From: DAOMNO01 sp035443885
Lineage (GTDB): Bacteria > Planctomycetota > Phycisphaerae > Phycisphaerales > SM1A02
Assembly (NCBI GenBank): GCA_035443885.1
Contig: DAOMNO010000010.1
Coordinates: forward strand, 1 to 64,000
Length of the DNA stretch: 64,000 nucleotides
Direction of reading: 5' to 3'
Positions 28,646-36,717 of the stretch are shown in pieces. Every line of letters begins with the position of its first letter. The stretch's first letter is position 1. The position numbers and the translations under genes are program-made. Under the pieces are notes generated by a model. The model ran no database searches. It was not told the origin of the DNA and worked only from the letters and a program-made list of their open reading frames with translations.

Positions 28646-29431
28646 TCAGCGCCGCGGCCGCGTCAATCCCACGAAATACGTCGCCTCATCCATCGGTGTG
28701 AACACCACGCGGTCGCCCGGCTGCGCGCCGTGGCGCGCGAACCAGCTCCGCCAGATGCGCGTGCGCAGCAGTTTGCGCGGGCCCACGATGTCCGTCTCGA
28801 CGCGCGGGCCTTCGTGCAGCATTAGCGTCATCGGCGTCGCAGCCTCCGCCTTGTTCGGCCCGCCGATCGCCCATTCGGGAAATCGATCCAACACGCCGGT
28901 GAGATACAAACTGCCGTTGCGAATGTTGCCGGGCGTGATTTCGATGAAGAACGACGATGCGCCGGCGGTCGCTGACCCTCGCGAAGTTCCCGAGCGACCG
29001 CCGCCAGTTTGCGCGACAGGCTGTTGCTTGCGCCACGCGGGTTCTTCTTCGAGCGTCAGCCACGCTGCGCCTTGCAGCGGGCGAATAGCCGGGCCAGTAT
29101 CGATGGCCTGCACATCGCGCAGCCAGATGAGCGTGATGAAGCGACTGTCGCGCTTCGCCTCCCACACCGCATCATCGCCTCGAATCAGATCGTTGTAATC
29201 CCGCTTGATTTCCGCGATGCGCCGAGGCGTGAGGTTCGCTTCGCACAATACATGATCGGCAATGGCTGCGGCACGATACGGCCCCGCAGACTGCTTGAGA
29301 TAAATCCGCTCGTTCGGTTCGACGCACTCAAACGGAGCCCGCGCCTGCCGCGTCATCCTGCACTCCACCGTCTTCTCACCGCTGAGGACGAGATCAAGAT
29401 ACGGCTTCAGCAGCACAGCGACGTGGATCAT
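28646..29431 (-). CDS. ASCH-domain protein with a second, possibly B3-like pseudobarrel domain
   Basis: A 261-aa protein. The N-terminal domain begins MIHVAVLLKPYLDLVLSGEK followed by TVECRM, the ASCH/PUA-like signature (KPY...ILxGxKTxExR) linked to RNA or modified-base binding. A Gly/Ser/Gln-rich linker at about 140-160 leads to a second domain of about 100 residues (FFIEITPGNIRNGSLYL, AIGGPNKAEAATPMTLMLHE, TDIVGPRKLLRTRI, AQPGDRVVFT). Its strand pattern recalls the B3/EcoRII-N DNA-binding pseudobarrel. That second assignment is by resemblance only. No ribosome site precedes the ATG at 29431. It lies directly after an inverted repeat downstream of nuoF. Function unknown. Confidence 0.7.
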   Translation of the reverse strand: MIHVAVLLKPYLDLVLSGEKTVECRMTRQARAPFECVEPNERIYLKQSAGPYRAAAIADHVLCEANLTPRRIAEIKRDYNDLIRGDDAVWEAKRDSRFITLIWLRDVQAIDTGPAIRPLQGAAWLTLEEEPAWRKQQPVAQTGGGRSGTSRGSATAGASSFFIEITPGNIRNGSLYLTGVLDRFPEWAIGGPNKAEAATPMTLMLHEGPRVETDIVGPRKLLRTRIWRSWFARHGAQPGDRVVFTPMDEATYFVGLTRPRR

Positions 29432-29436
29432 GAGGA

Positions 29437-29602
29437 TTCACCGCGGAGAGCGCAGGGAGAGCAAGGATGGTATTCGAGCCGCGAAGCTTCCATCGCTTCC
29501 TAAAAAGCGCACATTCCACAAAGCCGATCGTCGAACAATTGGCAGAGCCTCAACACCCACGACGCACTTCATTCCCCACTCCTCCGCGCACTCCGCGATG
29601 AA
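29437..29602. repeat. CACCGCGGAGAG-type inverted repeat, copy 2, abutting nuoF
   Basis: The left arm ATTCACCGCGGAGAGCGCAG (from 29436) is matched on the other strand by ATTCATCGCGGAGTGCGCGG (right arm ending at 29602). The element fills the gap between the stop of nuoF (29603) and the start of the ASCH-domain gene (29431). It is related to the copies at 1478 and 34622. Confidence 0.65.
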
Positions 29603-30946
29603 TCAGCTCGCACCAACCGTTACCGGTACCAACACTGGCCTCACACGCGCTTCAAACTCATCGCGGTACTTGTTCACAATCGTGCGCACCGCCCAGTTGT
29701 TGCCGTCCGCAAGGCCGCAGATGGTCGTGCCGGGCATGATGCCCATGGAACCGCCAATCTCCAGCAAGAGGTCAAGGTCCTTGCTTGTGCCGTTGCCTTC
29801 TTCGATTCTGCACAGCAGCTTGTAGATCCACTGCGAGCCTTCCCTGCAAGGCGTACATTGGCCGCACGATTCATTCTTGAAGAACCGCGCGATGTTGCGC
29901 GCCACCGCGACCATGTCCGTGTCCTCATCGAAGATCGTCGGGCACGCGGTGCCGAGGCCCATCACGTCATACTTCCTGCCGATGTCGAAATCCATTTCCG
30001 CATCAAACTGATCCGGGCCGAGGATGCCCATCGACACGCCGCCCGCGATCGCGCCTTTAAAGCGCTTCCCGCCGCGCATGCCGCCGCAGTAGTCGTTCAC
30101 GAGTTTGCTCAGCGGAATGCCGAGATCGCACTCGAAGACGCCGGGCTTGTTCACGTGGCCTGAAACACCCATGAGCTTTGGCCCGTAACTTCCGGGCGCG
30201 CCAATGGAACTGGCGCAGCCCATGGTTTTCCACCACTCGCCGCCTCGTTCCACAATTGGGCCGACTGCTGCAAGCGTTTCAACATTGTTCACGATAGTCG
30301 GCCTGCCGAAGAGTCCCTTCACCGCGGGGAATGGCGGCTTGATTCGCGGCCAGCCTCGCTTGCCTTCAATCGCTTCCAGCAGGCCGGTTTCTTCGCCGCA
30401 GATGTACGCCCCCGCGCCTCGATGGAGATAGCAATCGACCTTGAAGCTGCTCTTGCCGCGCAGCAATCCCTGCGGCCCGAAGATGCCGTTCTTGTACGCT
30501 TCCTGAATCGCGTTCTCGACAACCTTCGCCTGATGGCGGTACTCGCCGCGGATGAAGAAATACGCAGTGTCGAGCCTGCACGCGTAGCACGCAATCGCGA
30601 TGCCTTCGAGCACGAGATGCGGATCGAAATCGCACAGCAGCCGATCCTTGAACGTGCCCGGCTCCGCTTCATCGCAGTTGACAGCCAGATACCGTCTACC
30701 GCCGTCAGGTGGTGGCAGGAACGTCCACTTCAACCCGCACGGGAAGCCCGCTCCCCCGCGCCCGCGCAGTTCGGATTTTTTGACCTCCTCGACGATTGCG
30801 CTCGGCTCCATGCCGAGGGCCTTTTCGAGGGCCTGATAGCCGCCCGTGCGGACATACTCATCGTAGGAAATGAGCTTCCGCTGCCGGGGGTCGGCCCAGG
30901 GCTGAGTGGGAATACGCTTGCAGAGAACGGGTTCAGTAACGGGCAT
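29603..30946 (-). CDS. nuoF: NADH-quinone oxidoreductase subunit F
   Basis: A 447-aa NADH- and FMN-binding subunit of complex I. NADH/FMN motifs: GRGGAGFPCGLKW (about residues 60-72), YLAVNCDEAEPGTFKDR and GAGAYICGEETGLLEAIEG. The 4Fe-4S (N3) motif ESCGQCTPCREG is at about 357-368. It accepts electrons from NADH and passes them to NuoE and NuoG. It lies downstream of nuoD and nuoE on the same strand but is separated from them by three unrelated genes, and 94 nt after the cyclase-like gene. Confidence 0.97.
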   Translation of the reverse strand: MPVTEPVLCKRIPTQPWADPRQRKLISYDEYVRTGGYQALEKALGMEPSAIVEEVKKSELRGRGGAGFPCGLKWTFLPPPDGGRRYLAVNCDEAEPGTFKDRLLCDFDPHLVLEGIAIACYACRLDTAYFFIRGEYRHQAKVVENAIQEAYKNGIFGPQGLLRGKSSFKVDCYLHRGAGAYICGEETGLLEAIEGKRGWPRIKPPFPAVKGLFGRPTIVNNVETLAAVGPIVERGGEWWKTMGCASSIGAPGSYGPKLMGVSGHVNKPGVFECDLGIPLSKLVNDYCGGMRGGKRFKGAIAGGVSMGILGPDQFDAEMDFDIGRKYDVMGLGTACPTIFDEDTDMVAVARNIARFFKNESCGQCTPCREGSQWIYKLLCRIEEGNGTSKDLDLLLEIGGSMGIMPGTTICGLADGNNWAVRTIVNKYRDEFEARVRPVLVPVTVGAS

Positions 30947-31040
30947 GGGATGGGCAGTGTATCGCGAGCGGAGAGGCGATACTAGCCCGCCGCAAGGGTC
31001 TTAAAAGAGCGCGTTGAAGACCGGAAAAGCAGCGGGTTAT

Positions 31041-32270
31041 TCAGTGTGATTGCACGGACGCAAGCGTTGGGTAGTTCCATGCTTCCCGCAAAATCATCAG
31101 CGCGTACGCCGTGCCGTACGCGCGGTGGTAGCCGTACATGGGGAAGTCGTACCACGAGCCGTCCGCGTTCTGCAGGTTGGCGACCATCTGTGATTGCCAA
31201 TCGAGAAACTCGCGTGCCGCCGCCGCGTCCAGTGCGTGTGCGATCGTCGCCGCGTAAAAATGCCCGTAATAAAAGTAATACCCGGAGTTCTGATACCACG
31301 CCTCGTGCGGGCGCGGGCGGCCATACGCGATGGTGAGAAAATGATGATGCGAGCGCAGGTCGTTCAGCGACTGTTTGATCTGATCCTTTGAGATATCCCG
31401 CTTGAACACCCAGAGCGCGAGATTGCACGGCTGCGATCGCGCCAGTGAACCCTTCACCTGATTGAAGTTCGCGCCGGGCATCCAGCGGTGGCCTGTGCCG
31501 TAAATGAACGCGCCGCTCGGCAGGCGCAGCCGCTCCACACATCGAAGTGAATCGCGAATCATCGCGCTGTTCACCTCAAACCCAGCGCGCATTGCGTCAT
31601 CAAACGCAAGTAATACAGAAGCGGTGTTGAAGCTGTTGCTCATCAACCCCGAAGGCCGTTCGAGCGATTGGCCGAAGTCGTAATACCCCCAGCCGCCATC
31701 CGCGCCTTGCCGGCGCGCGAGCAGGTCGATGGTGCCTGTGATTGCCTTGGCGAGTTCTTCACGCCGATCAGCGAAGCGATCATCCATATACAAGTGCGCG
31801 TACGCGCGCAGGCCATAGGTGAGCGTCCATGTGTCGTAGAACGCGTCAGGCGTCGCGCGGCCAACCGGCTCGGCAGCGATGAGAAAATCGACGCCGCGCA
31901 CCAGCGCGCTCCACGCGGCCTCGTTCTCCCGGCTCGGCTCGATGAGCGCCATCACACACAGTGCGGAAGTTGCATCGCGAAACGCGCGGAATGATGCGAC
32001 TGTGCCGCGATAAATCTCATAAGGCCGCGACGACTCGAATGTGCCCCACGAGCCATCCGCGTTCTGATGCCCGATCAGGAACGCAAGGCCAGTTTCATAC
32101 GCAGCGCGTCGGTCAACATGCCGCGCGAGGCTGGACGTTGTTTCTTGCGCTGTTACATCCGACCCGGCATTTGTCAATACAGCATCGCTCGTCGCCTGCG
32201 GTGAAGCACAACCTGCGATCACACACAGCATCGCGCTGAGCGCGGCGCGCGTGAAGAAACGATTGTTCAT
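31041..32270 (-). CDS. terpenoid-cyclase/prenyltransferase-fold lipoprotein
   Basis: A 409-aa protein. The N-terminus (MNNRFFTRAALSAMLCVIAGC) is a lipoprotein signal with lipobox IAGC. The rest shows repeated QxxDGSWG-type units of an alpha/alpha toroid: LIGHQNADGSWGTFE, LLARRQGADGGWGYY and VANLQNADGSWYDF. This is the squalene-hopene-cyclase/prenyltransferase superfamily fold, but the DxDD motif of true cyclases is absent, and an exported lipoprotein is an unlikely cyclase. It is more likely a structural or binding protein of the envelope. GGAG precedes the ATG. It starts 3 nt after the stop of the HlyD-like gene, so the pair is an operon. Confidence 0.8.
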   Translation of the reverse strand: MNNRFFTRAALSAMLCVIAGCASPQATSDAVLTNAGSDVTAQETTSSLARHVDRRAAYETGLAFLIGHQNADGSWGTFESSRPYEIYRGTVASFRAFRDATSALCVMALIEPSRENEAAWSALVRGVDFLIAAEPVGRATPDAFYDTWTLTYGLRAYAHLYMDDRFADRREELAKAITGTIDLLARRQGADGGWGYYDFGQSLERPSGLMSNSFNTASVLLAFDDAMRAGFEVNSAMIRDSLRCVERLRLPSGAFIYGTGHRWMPGANFNQVKGSLARSQPCNLALWVFKRDISKDQIKQSLNDLRSHHHFLTIAYGRPRPHEAWYQNSGYYFYYGHFYAATIAHALDAAAAREFLDWQSQMVANLQNADGSWYDFPMYGYHRAYGTAYALMILREAWNYPTLASVQSH

Positions 32271-32273
32271 CGC

Positions 32274-33710
32274 TCACTCCTTGCTGGGCAGCACCACGGC
32301 CTCGCCCGGCTCAAGGCCGCGAACAACCTGATAATGCTCGTCGTTGGAACCGCCGAGCGTCACTTCGCGCTTTGTCGGCTCTGCGTCGCCTTCGCGGGCA
32401 ATTTTCACAAACGCGATGCCGTTCTCATGTGTAACCGCCTTGCGAGGCACGAGCACGACGTTGCGTACAGTGCGCTCTGCGGAAATCCTGCCGCGCAGAC
32501 CAAGCCGCAGCATGTCGTTGTCGCTTTCCACAATCGCTATGACGGGGAAATGCGTCGTATCACCAGATGGCTGACCGATCAGAGCAATCTCGCGAATCGT
32601 CGCCGTCGCTGCGATTTCCGGCAAATCCGGGAACGCCACCTGTACACGGTCACCCTCGCGCAGTACGCGCAGGTCCGCAGCGGTTGCGTTGAACTTCAGC
32701 ATCTTGCTTGTTGGATTCACGATCTCCGTCAGCACCTGCCGCGCGTTCGCCGTGTCGCCCGGCTGAAATTCGTTGGCGGTCATCAACCCGCCCGCGGGGG
32801 CGCGGATGACGAGCCGCTCCTGATCGGCTTCGAGTTTCGCCAACCGCTCTTCGCCGTCACGAATCGCCCGCTCAATGCCGACGATCTCTGTCGCCTTGCG
32901 AATCTCTGCGATCGCTGAGTTGATGCGCAGGTGCGCCAGCTCTTCCGCGCGATAGCGCACGGCGTCTTCGGTGTCGCGGTTCTGGCGGGGATAGTTGAAC
33001 TCCACGGTTACGGTGTAATCGCCGTGCGAAAGCTGAAGCCAGCCTTCCGCGATCTCAAGGCCGCGCTTGGCGCGGTCAAGTACGATGTCCTTCGTTTCCG
33101 TCGCCAGCTCCGTACCCTGATACATCAGTTCAAGCTGTGCGAGTTCTTCGCGCTGATTGTGGACGTTGTTGTTTGAGCTTTGCAGGCTCAGCTCTGCGGC
33201 GCGCAGCATGCGAGGCCCCTGATAGCTCTGCCACACTTCAAGCGAATTTCGGGCGTCCATGAGCGCCTTCTCCGCCTGTTCAAGTCGGCGAGCGTTGCCC
33301 TCAGCCAATACACTCTGCTCTGCGACAGCGTGAGCCAGACGCTGCCTTTGATCGTCGAGCGATTCACGAGCGGAACGAAGATTCTCCGCCAGCCGCGAAT
33401 CATCGAAGCGGAAGAGCACTTCACCCGCCGCCACCATGCCGCCGCTCCGAGCAACTTCCGTGAACTCCAATGGTCCGGTGTAGGCTTCCGGCACGAGCCG
33501 CACCTTGATCTTCTCCGCCGCCTCAAGGCGGCCGTCGCGGGTCGTCTTGAGCACGAGATCGCCCCGCACGATGGTGTAGGTCTGAACGGCGGGTGCGGCT
33601 TGTGCAGTCTGCGCAGCGTCATCCGCGGCTGCTTGACCCTGCCAACCAGCGGCCGTGAGTAATCCGATCGAAACCGCGCCGGTTGCGACGATCATCCAAT
33701 TCTTGTTCAT
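32274..33710 (-). CDS. HlyD-like periplasmic adaptor (membrane fusion) protein
   Basis: A 478-aa protein. A signal or anchor segment (NWMIVATGAVSIGLLTAAGW) is followed by a biotinyl-lipoyl half-motif (GDLVLKTTRDGRLEAAEKIKV), a long coiled coil (about residues 115-315, with LRSARESLDDQRQRLAHAV and EELAQLELMYQ), the second half-motif (LVIRAPAGGLMTANEF), and a beta-barrel region ending with GLEPGEAVVLPS. This is the layout of RND/ABC-exporter adaptor proteins. No transporter gene is next to it. AGGAG lies 8 nt before the chosen ATG at 33710. It is co-transcribed with the toroid lipoprotein (3-nt spacing) and lies in the middle of the nuo genes. Confidence 0.82.
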   Translation of the reverse strand: MNKNWMIVATGAVSIGLLTAAGWQGQAAADDAAQTAQAAPAVQTYTIVRGDLVLKTTRDGRLEAAEKIKVRLVPEAYTGPLEFTEVARSGGMVAAGEVLFRFDDSRLAENLRSARESLDDQRQRLAHAVAEQSVLAEGNARRLEQAEKALMDARNSLEVWQSYQGPRMLRAAELSLQSSNNNVHNQREELAQLELMYQGTELATETKDIVLDRAKRGLEIAEGWLQLSHGDYTVTVEFNYPRQNRDTEDAVRYRAEELAHLRINSAIAEIRKATEIVGIERAIRDGEERLAKLEADQERLVIRAPAGGLMTANEFQPGDTANARQVLTEIVNPTSKMLKFNATAADLRVLREGDRVQVAFPDLPEIAATATIREIALIGQPSGDTTHFPVIAIVESDNDMLRLGLRGRISAERTVRNVVLVPRKAVTHENGIAFVKIAREGDAEPTKREVTLGGSNDEHYQVVRGLEPGEAVVLPSKE

Positions 33711-33806
33711 GTGCATATCTCCTGCATCAGTTCGCCACCGCTCTTGCGGCAACACTTGGCAACGTGCATGGTACCTGAATGCACAAGGATTCCGCGCGGA
33801 TTTCGA

Positions 33807-33998
33807 TCAAGAAGTCCGCTTGCCCTTGAGTTCGACTTCCTCAATCGTCGTCCGCCGCAGCGTAATATCGCCGCGCTGCTCTTCCTCAACGTCGTGCCGA
33901 ACGACTTTCTTCGAAGGGTCCGTGCGCACACCGTGCAGAATGTGCCCGAAGAACTCGCCGAGGTTGCGCATCATGGATTTACGGGGCGATTGACTCAT
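33807..33998 (-). CDS. small 63-aa protein of unknown function between nuoE and the HlyD-like gene
   Basis: It starts MSQSPRKSMMRNLGEFFGH and continues with an amphipathic helix, then a charged segment (DVEEEQRGDITLRRTTIEEV). There is no signal peptide or cysteine motif. The pattern MRNLGEFFGHI..G..xDP and the final TLRRTTIEE look like a conserved small protein rather than random coding, but I do not recognise a family. The start is an ATG, with a GTG one codon earlier; no ribosome site is evident. It lies downstream of nuoE after a palindromic element. Confidence 0.55.
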   Translation of the reverse strand: MSQSPRKSMMRNLGEFFGHILHGVRTDPSKKVVRHDVEEEQRGDITLRRTTIEEVELKGKRTS

Positions 33999-34041
33999 CA
34001 CGAAAACTCGAATCCCTCAACGCCCCCCGCGACACGACCCC

Positions 34042-34071
34042 AACGCCCACGGATTCGAATCCGTGGGCGTT
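34042..34071. repeat. 30-nt perfect palindrome downstream of nuoE, second copy of the thiC-internal repeat
   Basis: AACGCCCACGGATTC at 34042-34056 is exactly inverted at 34057-34071. The first 26 nt match the element inside thiC (5955-5980) at 25 positions. Being a strong hairpin just after nuoE, it may also act as a terminator or as an mRNA 3'-end stabiliser. Confidence 0.75.
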
Positions 34072-34088
34072 CTTGCGCACTGCGCCTC

Positions 34089-34616
34089 TCAATCCGGCAG
34101 TGAATCAATGATCTTATCCAGACTGCTGATCGTCAGGTTGTCATGCCGATCGTCGTTCACCAGTGCGCACGGCGCGCCTTCGCACGCGCCCAAGCATTCC
34201 AGTGCGAGCAGCGTGAACTTGCCATCGTCTGTCGTTTCGTGCGGTTCGATGCCGAGCTTCTCACGCACATGATCGAGAATCGCCTGGTGGCCGCACACTT
34301 CGCACGCGATGGACTGGCACACGCCGATGACGTACTTACCGACCTTCTCGGTGTGGAATTCTTCATAGAAGGAAACCGTGTCGAGCACATCGCCTGGCGT
34401 AAGACCCAGGAACGTGGCGATCTCCACCATCGCCTGATACGGAATGTGGTGATACACATGCTGCACCTCGTGCAGAATGGGCATGAGCGCGCCGTGCTTC
34501 GTTTCATAGCGAGGCAGGATGTCCTTCTCAAACCGCGCCTTCATCTCAGCAGTGAGATACGGCTCCGATCGGACAGGAAACTTCGCAGTCGCAGATGGTT
34601 TGACGATCCAGGCCAT
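34089..34616 (-). CDS. nuoE: NADH-quinone oxidoreductase subunit E
   Basis: A 175-aa 24-kDa-type subunit of complex I with the thioredoxin-like 2Fe-2S (N1a) domain. The four cysteine ligands appear as CQSIAC (about residues 99-104) and, further on, CLGAC (about 140-144). The preceding helices (LMPILHEVQHVYHHIP, EIATFLGLTPGDV, VSFYEEFH) match the NuoE N-terminus. It works with NuoF in the NADH dehydrogenase module. It follows nuoD, separated by an inverted repeat of about 140 nt. Confidence 0.96.
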   Translation of the reverse strand: MAWIVKPSATAKFPVRSEPYLTAEMKARFEKDILPRYETKHGALMPILHEVQHVYHHIPYQAMVEIATFLGLTPGDVLDTVSFYEEFHTEKVGKYVIGVCQSIACEVCGHQAILDHVREKLGIEPHETTDDGKFTLLALECLGACEGAPCALVNDDRHDNLTISSLDKIIDSLPD

Positions 34617-34621
34617 TTGAA

Positions 34622-34757
34622 TTCACCAAGAGAACACAGAGAACACGGAGAGGAGAAAGACGCTTTGAGAAATCGCAACCACAGAGACGGATCAGTGAGC
34701 ACTCAAGAACGGTTTGCATGTATTCCGTTCGCTCTTCTCTGTGCGCTCTGTGGTGAA
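34622..34757. repeat. CACCACAGAG-type inverted repeat, copy 3, between nuoD and nuoE
   Basis: The left arm TTCACCAAGAGAACACAGAG (from 34622) is matched on the opposite strand by TTCACCACAGAGCGCACAGA (right arm ending at 34757). The element fills the space between the nuoD stop (34760) and the nuoE start (34616). It is related to the copies at 1478 and 29437. Confidence 0.7.
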
Positions 34758-34759
34758 AC

Positions 34760-36049
34760 TCATCGATCCAATTCCGCAGCAATCACGTTAATCGATCCCA
34801 GCACCGCCACCAGATCGGCCAGCATGTGGCCTTCGAGCATCTTCGGCAGTGTCTGGTAGTTGATGAATGAAGGTGGGCGAGTCGCGGCGCGCCACGGCGT
34901 TCGGCCGCCGTCCGCCACGATATAGAACCCAAGCTCGCCATTTGGCGATTCGATCGCTGCATACGTCTCGCCGATCGGCGTGTCGAAGCCTCGGTTGTGC
35001 ATGAAAAGCTCGAAGTGCTGAATTGTCGCTTCGATGGAGCCGTACACATCACCCTTCGGCGGGATGCGTACCTTGCCGTCCACCGCCGTATCCATCGGCC
35101 CGGCAGGAATGCGGTCGATGAGTTGATCGATGATCCGAATCGACTGCTTGATCTCTTCCACGCGAACGTGATACCGCGAGAGGCAGTCGCCAGTCGTGGA
35201 GATCGGCACGGAGAACTTCACCGCTTCTGCGCCTTCAAGGTCCCAGTTGTCCTTGTAGCAAAGGTAAGGCTCATCCTTGCGCAGGTCCCGCTTCACGCCT
35301 GAAGCGCGGGCCAGAGGGCCGGAAAGGCTCCACGCAATGGCATCATCATGGCTGATGACGCCGATGCCCTGCAACCGGTCGATGAAGATGCGGTTCTTGT
35401 TGAGCAGTGTTTCGATGTCCTTCAGAGCCTTCGGCATGCGGATGTCGATGAAATTGCGAACCATCCTGCGGAAGGTTTCCTGATCGGGCAAATCCTGCAT
35501 CGTCCCGCCGACGCGCGTGTAGTCCGGGTGGAAGCGCTGGCCGGACACGTAATCGAGAATGTCGTAGATGTTCTCGCGTTCATTGAAGCCATAAAGGAAG
35601 CCGGTGAACGCGCCGAGGTCCAGTGCCGCAGCGCCAACGCAGAGCAGGTGATTCTGAATGCGGCCAAGTTCCGCAAGGATCGTCCGCACCGCTTTGCAGC
35701 GCGGCGTGATCTCAATGCCGAACAGTGTCTCCACCGCGTTGTGCCACGCGATGTCGTTGACGATCGGCGAGATGTAGTCCATCCGGCTGACAACCGTAAC
35801 GTACTGGTTGTAATCAAGATGCTCGCCCAGCTTCTCGAAGCCGGAGTGCAGATAGCCGTTGTGCGGGACCGCGCGGACGATGCGCTCGCCGTCCAGCTCC
35901 AGCACGATGCGCAGCGTGGTGTGGGTCGCAGGGTGCTGCGGCCCAAAGTTGAGAATCCACCGATCCGCTGCGTCGAGCCGGTCGTTCAGGTACTCGGTCG
36001 TTTCGACATCAATGTCGAAGCCTTCATCTGGACGGATGGTGTAGGGCAT
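34760..36049 (-). CDS. nuoD: NADH-quinone oxidoreductase subunit D
   Basis: A 429-aa 49-kDa subunit of complex I at the quinone-binding site. Family segments: NFGPQHPATHTTLRIVLELD, YLHSGFEKLGE, YNQYVTVVSRMDYISP, then the C-terminal SPNGELGFYIVADGG and LADLVAVLGSIN. The quinone-site HPATH (GPQHPATH) is intact. It is the first nuo gene of the strand in this window; nuoA-C and nuoG-N are not present, so the other subunits must be elsewhere or further upstream. No strong ribosome site is seen. Confidence 0.97.
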   Translation of the reverse strand: MPYTIRPDEGFDIDVETTEYLNDRLDAADRWILNFGPQHPATHTTLRIVLELDGERIVRAVPHNGYLHSGFEKLGEHLDYNQYVTVVSRMDYISPIVNDIAWHNAVETLFGIEITPRCKAVRTILAELGRIQNHLLCVGAAALDLGAFTGFLYGFNERENIYDILDYVSGQRFHPDYTRVGGTMQDLPDQETFRRMVRNFIDIRMPKALKDIETLLNKNRIFIDRLQGIGVISHDDAIAWSLSGPLARASGVKRDLRKDEPYLCYKDNWDLEGAEAVKFSVPISTTGDCLSRYHVRVEEIKQSIRIIDQLIDRIPAGPMDTAVDGKVRIPPKGDVYGSIEATIQHFELFMHNRGFDTPIGETYAAIESPNGELGFYIVADGGRTPWRAATRPPSFINYQTLPKMLEGHMLADLVAVLGSINVIAAELDR

Positions 36050-36184
36050 GGAGTGGGCGGTTGGCAGGAGGTCAGTAGTCAGGGACCAGTTTCAGGGATA
36101 CAGAGGGCCGAAGCCGGTGAACGCCGTTGTTGGGCAGGAATGGCTCATTGTAGTGTTTCCGTCCGTCCCCGGCAGGCCGGTACC

Positions 36185-36706
36185 ATGCAGGCCATGCACC
36201 CCGCAGATGTGGAAATTCTGGACGCCTTCGGCCGCACTCGGCAGGCGACCGCCGAGCTGCTCAAACGCACGCCTGATGATCTGCTGCCGCACATCCCCGC
36301 CGGGGCCGAAAAAAGCCTCGCGTGGGAGTTCTGGCACATCGCGGACGGCGTACACGGCTGGATGACATGGTGCATGGAAGGCGGCAGCGCGGATGACGAC
36401 CTGCCGCAACACTTTGCCAAAGCCGATCTGCTCAGCGCGCTGGAATCCACCCGCGTGCATCTGCTCAATTACTTCCGCGCGAATGACGGCGAAGCGATGG
36501 GCCGCAGCTACAGGCCCGCCAGCTTCCGCCACCCCGGTCGCATCAACGATTTCACTGGCCGCGAGCGCGTGATCTACCTCATCGGCCACGAAGCCCACCA
36601 CCGAGGCAAGATCGTCCTCGCCTTGCGCCAGATGGGTTTCACCGATGTGCCGTTCATCCCATATCCGCACCGACTGGTTGAGACGGACGCAGCGGACGGT
36701 GATTGA
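36185..36706 (+). CDS. DinB-like four-helix protein (putative metal-dependent)
   Basis: A 173-aa protein of the DinB/YfiT-like superfamily: a four-helix bundle with His ligands. The first conserved His is in WEFWHIADGVHGWM (about residues 47-60), and the HxxHHRG motif in GHEAHHRGKI (about 138-147) gives the others. The C-terminus RQMGFTDVPFIPYPHRL is typical of the family end. Members can be thiol transferases or metal hydrolases; the substrate is not known. The ATG at 36185 is preceded by no clear ribosome site; 36194 is an alternative. It is divergent from nuoD. Confidence 0.75.
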   Translation: MQAMHPADVEILDAFGRTRQATAELLKRTPDDLLPHIPAGAEKSLAWEFWHIADGVHGWMTWCMEGGSADDDLPQHFAKADLLSALESTRVHLLNYFRANDGEAMGRSYRPASFRHPGRINDFTGRERVIYLIGHEAHHRGKIVLALRQMGFTDVPFIPYPHRLVETDAADGD

Positions 36707-36717
36707 GGAATGGGGTG

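Noticed and set aside
31041..32270. Squalene-hopene cyclase for hopanoid synthesis
   Set aside because: The catalytic DxDD motif is missing and the protein has a lipoprotein signal; only the toroid fold is shared.
34042..34071. GGATTCGAATCC resembles a tRNA T-arm
   Set aside because: The sequence is a perfect palindrome with no acceptor, D or anticodon arms around it.
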